DNA of 64,000 nt from Lineus longissimus (taxonomy: Eukaryota > Nemertea > Pilidiophora > Heteronemertea > Lineidae), in contig NC_088321.1 in assembly GCF_910592395.1 (NCBI RefSeq), forward strand, positions 12,584,001 to 12,648,000, in the 5' to 3' direction. The notes beneath the pieces were generated by a model. The model was given only the letters and a program-made list of their open reading frames with translations, made no database searches and was not told the origin of the DNA. Shown one piece after another: positions 60,261 to 64,000 of the stretch (its first letter is position 1; each line of letters starts with the position of its first letter). The translations under genes were made by a program, and so were the position numbers.

Positions 60261-60575
60261 GCCTGTCGATCACCCTGAAAGACTTTTCGTGGGGGTCGAT
60301 ACTATCAAGATTTGCCCTGATGACCATTTCCAAGATGTAGAACAAAGGGAATTTAGGCCTAGGTGCGAGCGGGCTTTGTTGAAATACAACAGACAGCGTA
60401 TTGGGCAAGGCCTGAATTCTTTTAAGAACGAGGTAAGGAGCAAAATAACCCAAATAACTAATTGTTACACGCTCTAGCTTCGCGCGAAATAACCGCCATG
60501 CTCTGTGAAGCATTTATTCTTTTTCCTTTATCTCAATTTCAGGTAGCTCTGACCAATATCAAACGGCATTGCTAG
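60261..60575 (+). CDS. 3' end of unrecognised gene, two exons
   Basis: Exon 60261-60432 follows a long pyrimidine-rich acceptor ending CGGTTTAG and ends AACGAG|GTAAGG. Exon 60543-60575 follows TCTCAATTTCAG and reads VALTNIKRHC then TAG. The first enters in phase 2; the join is phase 0 on both sides. The first exon gives 57 residues starting PVDHPERLFVGVDTI, charged and without cysteine-rich or membrane features except one C pair. The upstream exons were not found; they may lie left of the GPCR gene. The family is not recognised. An overlapping reverse open frame (60187-60513) has weaker support. Confidence 0.5.
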
Positions 60576-60682
60576 CCAAAATTAACAATATGGTAATGAT
60601 CCGACGGCAGACAACGGATGCAAACACAAGGGGTTATTAACTGATATGAAAACAGAGACTATATGCAGCTATAATAGCCACT

Positions 60683-61043
60683 AGTAGGAGACTTTTTCCG
60701 ACTTCTTAACGGTTTCTCTTACTTTCTCCTGATTTATCGGACAAAAGTCCGACTTTTCTCTGAAAGGTCGGATTCCTAAAAACCTGTGAAATTACCAGGG
60801 CTTCCCGAATCAGGGCAATAAAGATCAAAGGCCTATGTTGAATGTGCCTATGTTGATCAAAGGCCTATGTTGTCTTTGTTCTTTAATGCCCTATTGTGGG
60901 AAGCCCTAGAATTTTCACAGCATTACTAGAAATCTGACCTTACAGAGAAAAGTCAGACAATGTCGGACTTTTGTCCGATAAATCAGGAGAAAGTAAGAGA
61001 AAGGTTAGAAAAACCGTTAAGAAATCGGAAAAAGTGTCCTACT
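60683..61043. mobile_element. Foldback element of about 360 bp
   Basis: Arms of about 150 bp are inverted copies (AGTAGGAGACTTTTTCCGAC left; mirror AAAAAGTGTCCTACT right), each with CGGACAAAAGTCCGAC. The centre repeats AAAGGCCTATGTTG. A third arm lies at 54905-55085. Confidence 0.7.
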
Positions 61044-62312
61044 GGTGTTACTTGATGCAAGAAATGATATTCAATATATATTCTATTCTGTTCTGTATCT
61101 ATTCTGAAGAAAAGCTTCAGGACTTAAAGAAGTCGGGGTACGTATGCCATATTGGCCAACTATTCGAAGGGCCATTATTGGCGTACGCCGTGATGTTGTC
61201 CCAATGAGCCACGGCGCAGCACAATTGCTTCGACTGTTGACGGTTTGTATTCACTCAATTATAAATTGCGTAGACAAAAGTCTGATGACTTTGACGCAAA
61301 ATCTAGTTACTTTTACTAGTTTTGATAAAGGTCGTATAGGTTTCGTATTGCATGCTTATCCAATGAGTGTTCTTCTTACAGTTTCCCACATTTTTCAGTG
61401 ACATCTGATGCTGCAGACTCAATATAAACCTTACGTCTTCAAAATATGTGTATTTTTTACACAAACATCAGTATTTTTGACACGTCACACGAACCTTGTC
61501 CACAGACGCTATTTGTTATCTCCTCATAATCTCCTAAATCAGTGTTTCGGTGGTGAAAAAAGACTTGATAACTCGTACTTGGCTTGGCTGGATTGGTCGG
61601 AATACTTGTAAGCTCTGAACTTCGGGCAGAAGTTCACCAGCAGAGATCTTTTAACGAGAAGTCGTGGAACACCAAGTCACACAACATTAAAGTCTAGTTA
61701 CTTGAAGGGAAGATTCTCGTAATATTCAACTGTGTTGCTTCCTTTCAGCGAGCAGGTATACACTCTCGTAATAATCATGTTTGCCCGGAGCTCAGAGAAA
61801 CAGTATACCTATCGACTACAGCCAAGACATTTATTACATTGAATATTACTCGCAACACAATAAGATGCATACCTATGGCTTAAATTTGATCGCACCGCTT
61901 TGAGAACGTTCTAGCTTGCTAGATGGAAATGTTTTCAGGAAACTTTTAGCATAGCTGAAGAACTGCTTATATATTATATAGATCCTGTTCCAACGTATAT
62001 AACCAACTCGAGTGACATCAGTGATAAAATCAAGTTCACTAAATCCAGCCACCAAAAGCAACGTTTTTTGGGACAGATGATGACAGTTGGCAAAAGGGGC
62101 AGAATTCACAGAAAGAAGAGATCTTACTCAACTAAATAAGACTAACTATTATTTCACATCTTTATCATTTATTCAGAAACCGATTCCATCTATATGCACC
62201 GGTCATTGTAACAAGGCTTTTATATCCAAGTACCAAGGTGGTCACTTCTCCAAATATCACAATTACACAGTATAAGCAAAATGCAGAGTGTTCTGTCGAA
62301 ATACAAAAAGGC
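61044..62312. other. Spacer, nothing recognised
   Basis: Short open frames on both strands lack splice sites, motifs or composition that would support them. Confidence 0.5.
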
Positions 62313-63382
62313 AGGTATAGCCGGCTTGTGGTATTCGACTCGATGACTCGACGACGCGATGGCTCGATGACGCGATCGTTGCTATGGATTTTGCTAAAAT
62401 ACGGAATCCCATGATCCTGGTCTCCGGGCTACCGCTGCAACAGCAGAGGTTTTAGCTCGGCCTTCCCATACCCAGCTACGGTATGTGGAAGGATGTGCCC
62501 CCCCCCCCCTCCCAGCCATGGCCACTGAAGATTGGTCCCCGCGATTGATTTTGATATTTAAAGGACTCGCGGAAGTTTCATAGCATGCAAAAATGACCGG
62601 AGATTTAATTGACAAACAAGCTTCTAGTGGCCAATGTCAGATGTCATGTGGTAGTCTGTCAACAATCGGAATTTCGCATATGTGCAGTTTTTTAGACTCA
62701 GTCACTCAGTCCCTCTTCCGTCCCTTGACATCTGCCCCCCCCCCCCCCCCAATACATCAGCCCCTATACATGCTTCCCGAAATTGGTGGCTTGCATTGGA
62801 ACTAACTTTTCCCCCTTGTCCGTCATTAAAGGCATTCAAGTGTGTTGGTCAACCATGACTATCTCCTTTGTCCCTCCACCATAGGCCTAGTTTCCCCTTA
62901 TGACATCACTATTTCGGACACTCAGCGCCCCATTTCTGGAAAGGTGTATAGGACATTTAATATTGCCGTGCTGAACGGATATCCAGAGCCAACCTTGTCT
63001 CCAGGAACTCGCGTGTCATTTTAACATTGGAATTTCTGCTCGTAAAGAACCTGGGTAGGAGGTTGATCTGAACCAGCTATATTTAGGTGTATTTAGCTGT
63101 ATTGACGGTGAGATACCAGTGGCTTGCATAGCAACATGGCGCATGGTTTTATCAAAAATGCGAACTTGTAGGAAACGAAAAATGGTCGGATTAGATACGG
63201 TGAAAACAGCTGGAAAGGGGTTGGTAATGATCGGTTCTTTTTTATTTTCCTCCACTTATGATTCTATGTATAAATTACAGTCCAAGCAGTGATATTCTTT
63301 AAAAAAATTCCAACATGATCGCGTCATCGAGTCATCGCGTCGTCGAGTCATCGAGTCGAATACCACAAGCCGGTATAGCCTT
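62313..63382. mobile_element. Element of about 1.07 kb with long tandem-repeat TIRs
   Basis: The left end (CCGGCTTGTGGTATTCGACT, then repeats of CTCGATGAC/CGACGACGCGATG) reappears inverted at 63313-63380 (GTCGAGTCATCGAGTCGAAT, then ACCACAAGCCGG). The inverted ends are about 65 bp and nearly perfect. The interior has two C runs (62493-62503, 62737-62750) and no transposase frame. Target duplication unclear. Confidence 0.75.
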
Positions 63383-63697
63383 TGAGTGAAGTCTATAAAT
63401 ACACTTTTTGCACCATACACGTTGCCAGATGTATTGAACGTGTTGAATAGAAAAATATTAAGAGCACTTACAATGCTCTAGCCTGATGTACAATCCACTG
63501 ATTTTGTGTACACATACTTCCCCTAGACATGTGTAGAGTAAAGCTTGTGACGTTAAGTACGTATAATATCCAGAATTACAAATTTACAAATGAAATATAC
63601 ACACTTCGCCTGATCTTATAAGATGTTATTTTAGTTGGCCAAAGTCATAATGATTCTTCAATTGTCCAAGACAGAACAAAATAAGCAAGCTTGTTTT

Positions 63698-63797
63698 CTA
63701 GACGACGGGATAGCTAGCTGACGTGGCAATACCGCATTGGTTCCTGACATTTCTTGACATCATGACGTATCCGTCCATACCCCAGGACTTGCCCCAA
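63698..63797 (-). CDS. Cathepsin L-like cysteine peptidase, last exon
   Basis: The exon begins after CTTCTTTCAG in phase 2 and reads [16 protein letters not shown], then [14 protein letters not shown] and stop. This is the invariant C-terminal end of papain-family cathepsin L. The catalytic Asn of the NSWG motif would be at the end of the previous exon, which lies outside the window to the right. The terminal cysteine of the last disulfide is present. The product is normally a lysosomal or secreted endopeptidase made as a proenzyme; only this end is visible here. Confidence 0.9.
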
Positions 63798-64000
63798 CTG
63801 AAAGAAGACGATGAGTATTGAAGGCACCTATAATACATGTACAGGAATTGAATTGAAGGCGGTGCAGGCCATGTTAGACTAGCTACACTCTCAGTAATCA
63901 AGATTTTTGACCTTCTAAAAAAACATTTATGGTTTTTCAGCGAACGCAAATATGCACCTCGTGTAGAGGCTTATTACGTGAACTGGCAAAAAAACAAATG
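63798..64000. other. Intron of the cathepsin L-like gene
   Basis: No further peptidase exon is visible up to the window edge. Confidence 0.5.

Overview
The window is animal nuclear DNA. Genes are split by introns with GT/AG boundaries in matching phases, spacers are AT-rich, and small transposable elements are common. Many AGGCCTA motifs, a class A GPCR with an NFYLY variant of NPxxY, a metazoan-type universal stress protein and secreted LamG-PAN proteins suggest a marine invertebrate (ambulacrarian, cephalochordate or lophotrochozoan). The species cannot be fixed from sequence alone.

Layout. 1-674: broken 3' part of an unrecognised gene. About 2.2-45.3 kb: a five-unit tandem array (U1-U5) of one secreted-protein gene. 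Each unit carries a signal-peptide exon (phase 1 out), a 43-nt exon (phase 1 to 2), a large concanavalin-like LamG exon (phase 2 to 1) and a PAN/apple-like exon (phase 1 in). These phases fit only in that order. U1, U2 and U4 look intact, U3 has a nonsense codon in LamG, and U5 lacks the 43-nt exon. The units fall into two 5' types arranged X-Y-X-Y (U2-U5), so the array appears to have grown by duplicating a dimer. U5 switches back to X type at its LamG exon. Mobile DNA sits between the exons: two related elements with 9-bp target duplications, a 2.65-kb pogo-like element with a dead transposase, a 4.55-kb insertion and a 2.5-kb replacement.

45.6-64 kb: an orphan exon whose decayed relatives lie in the array spacers; a four-exon universal stress protein gene (+); a small secreted cysteine-rich peptide exon (-); a three-exon GPCR gene (-); a two-exon 3' gene end of unknown type (+); and the last exon of a cathepsin L-like peptidase (-). 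Several foldback elements, minisatellites and a heptamer satellite lie between them.

The array is the main story: a young, rapidly reshaped family of predicted secreted lectin-like proteins, with duplicate signal-peptide exons and candidate alternative short products. Whether any copy is transcribed cannot be seen here.
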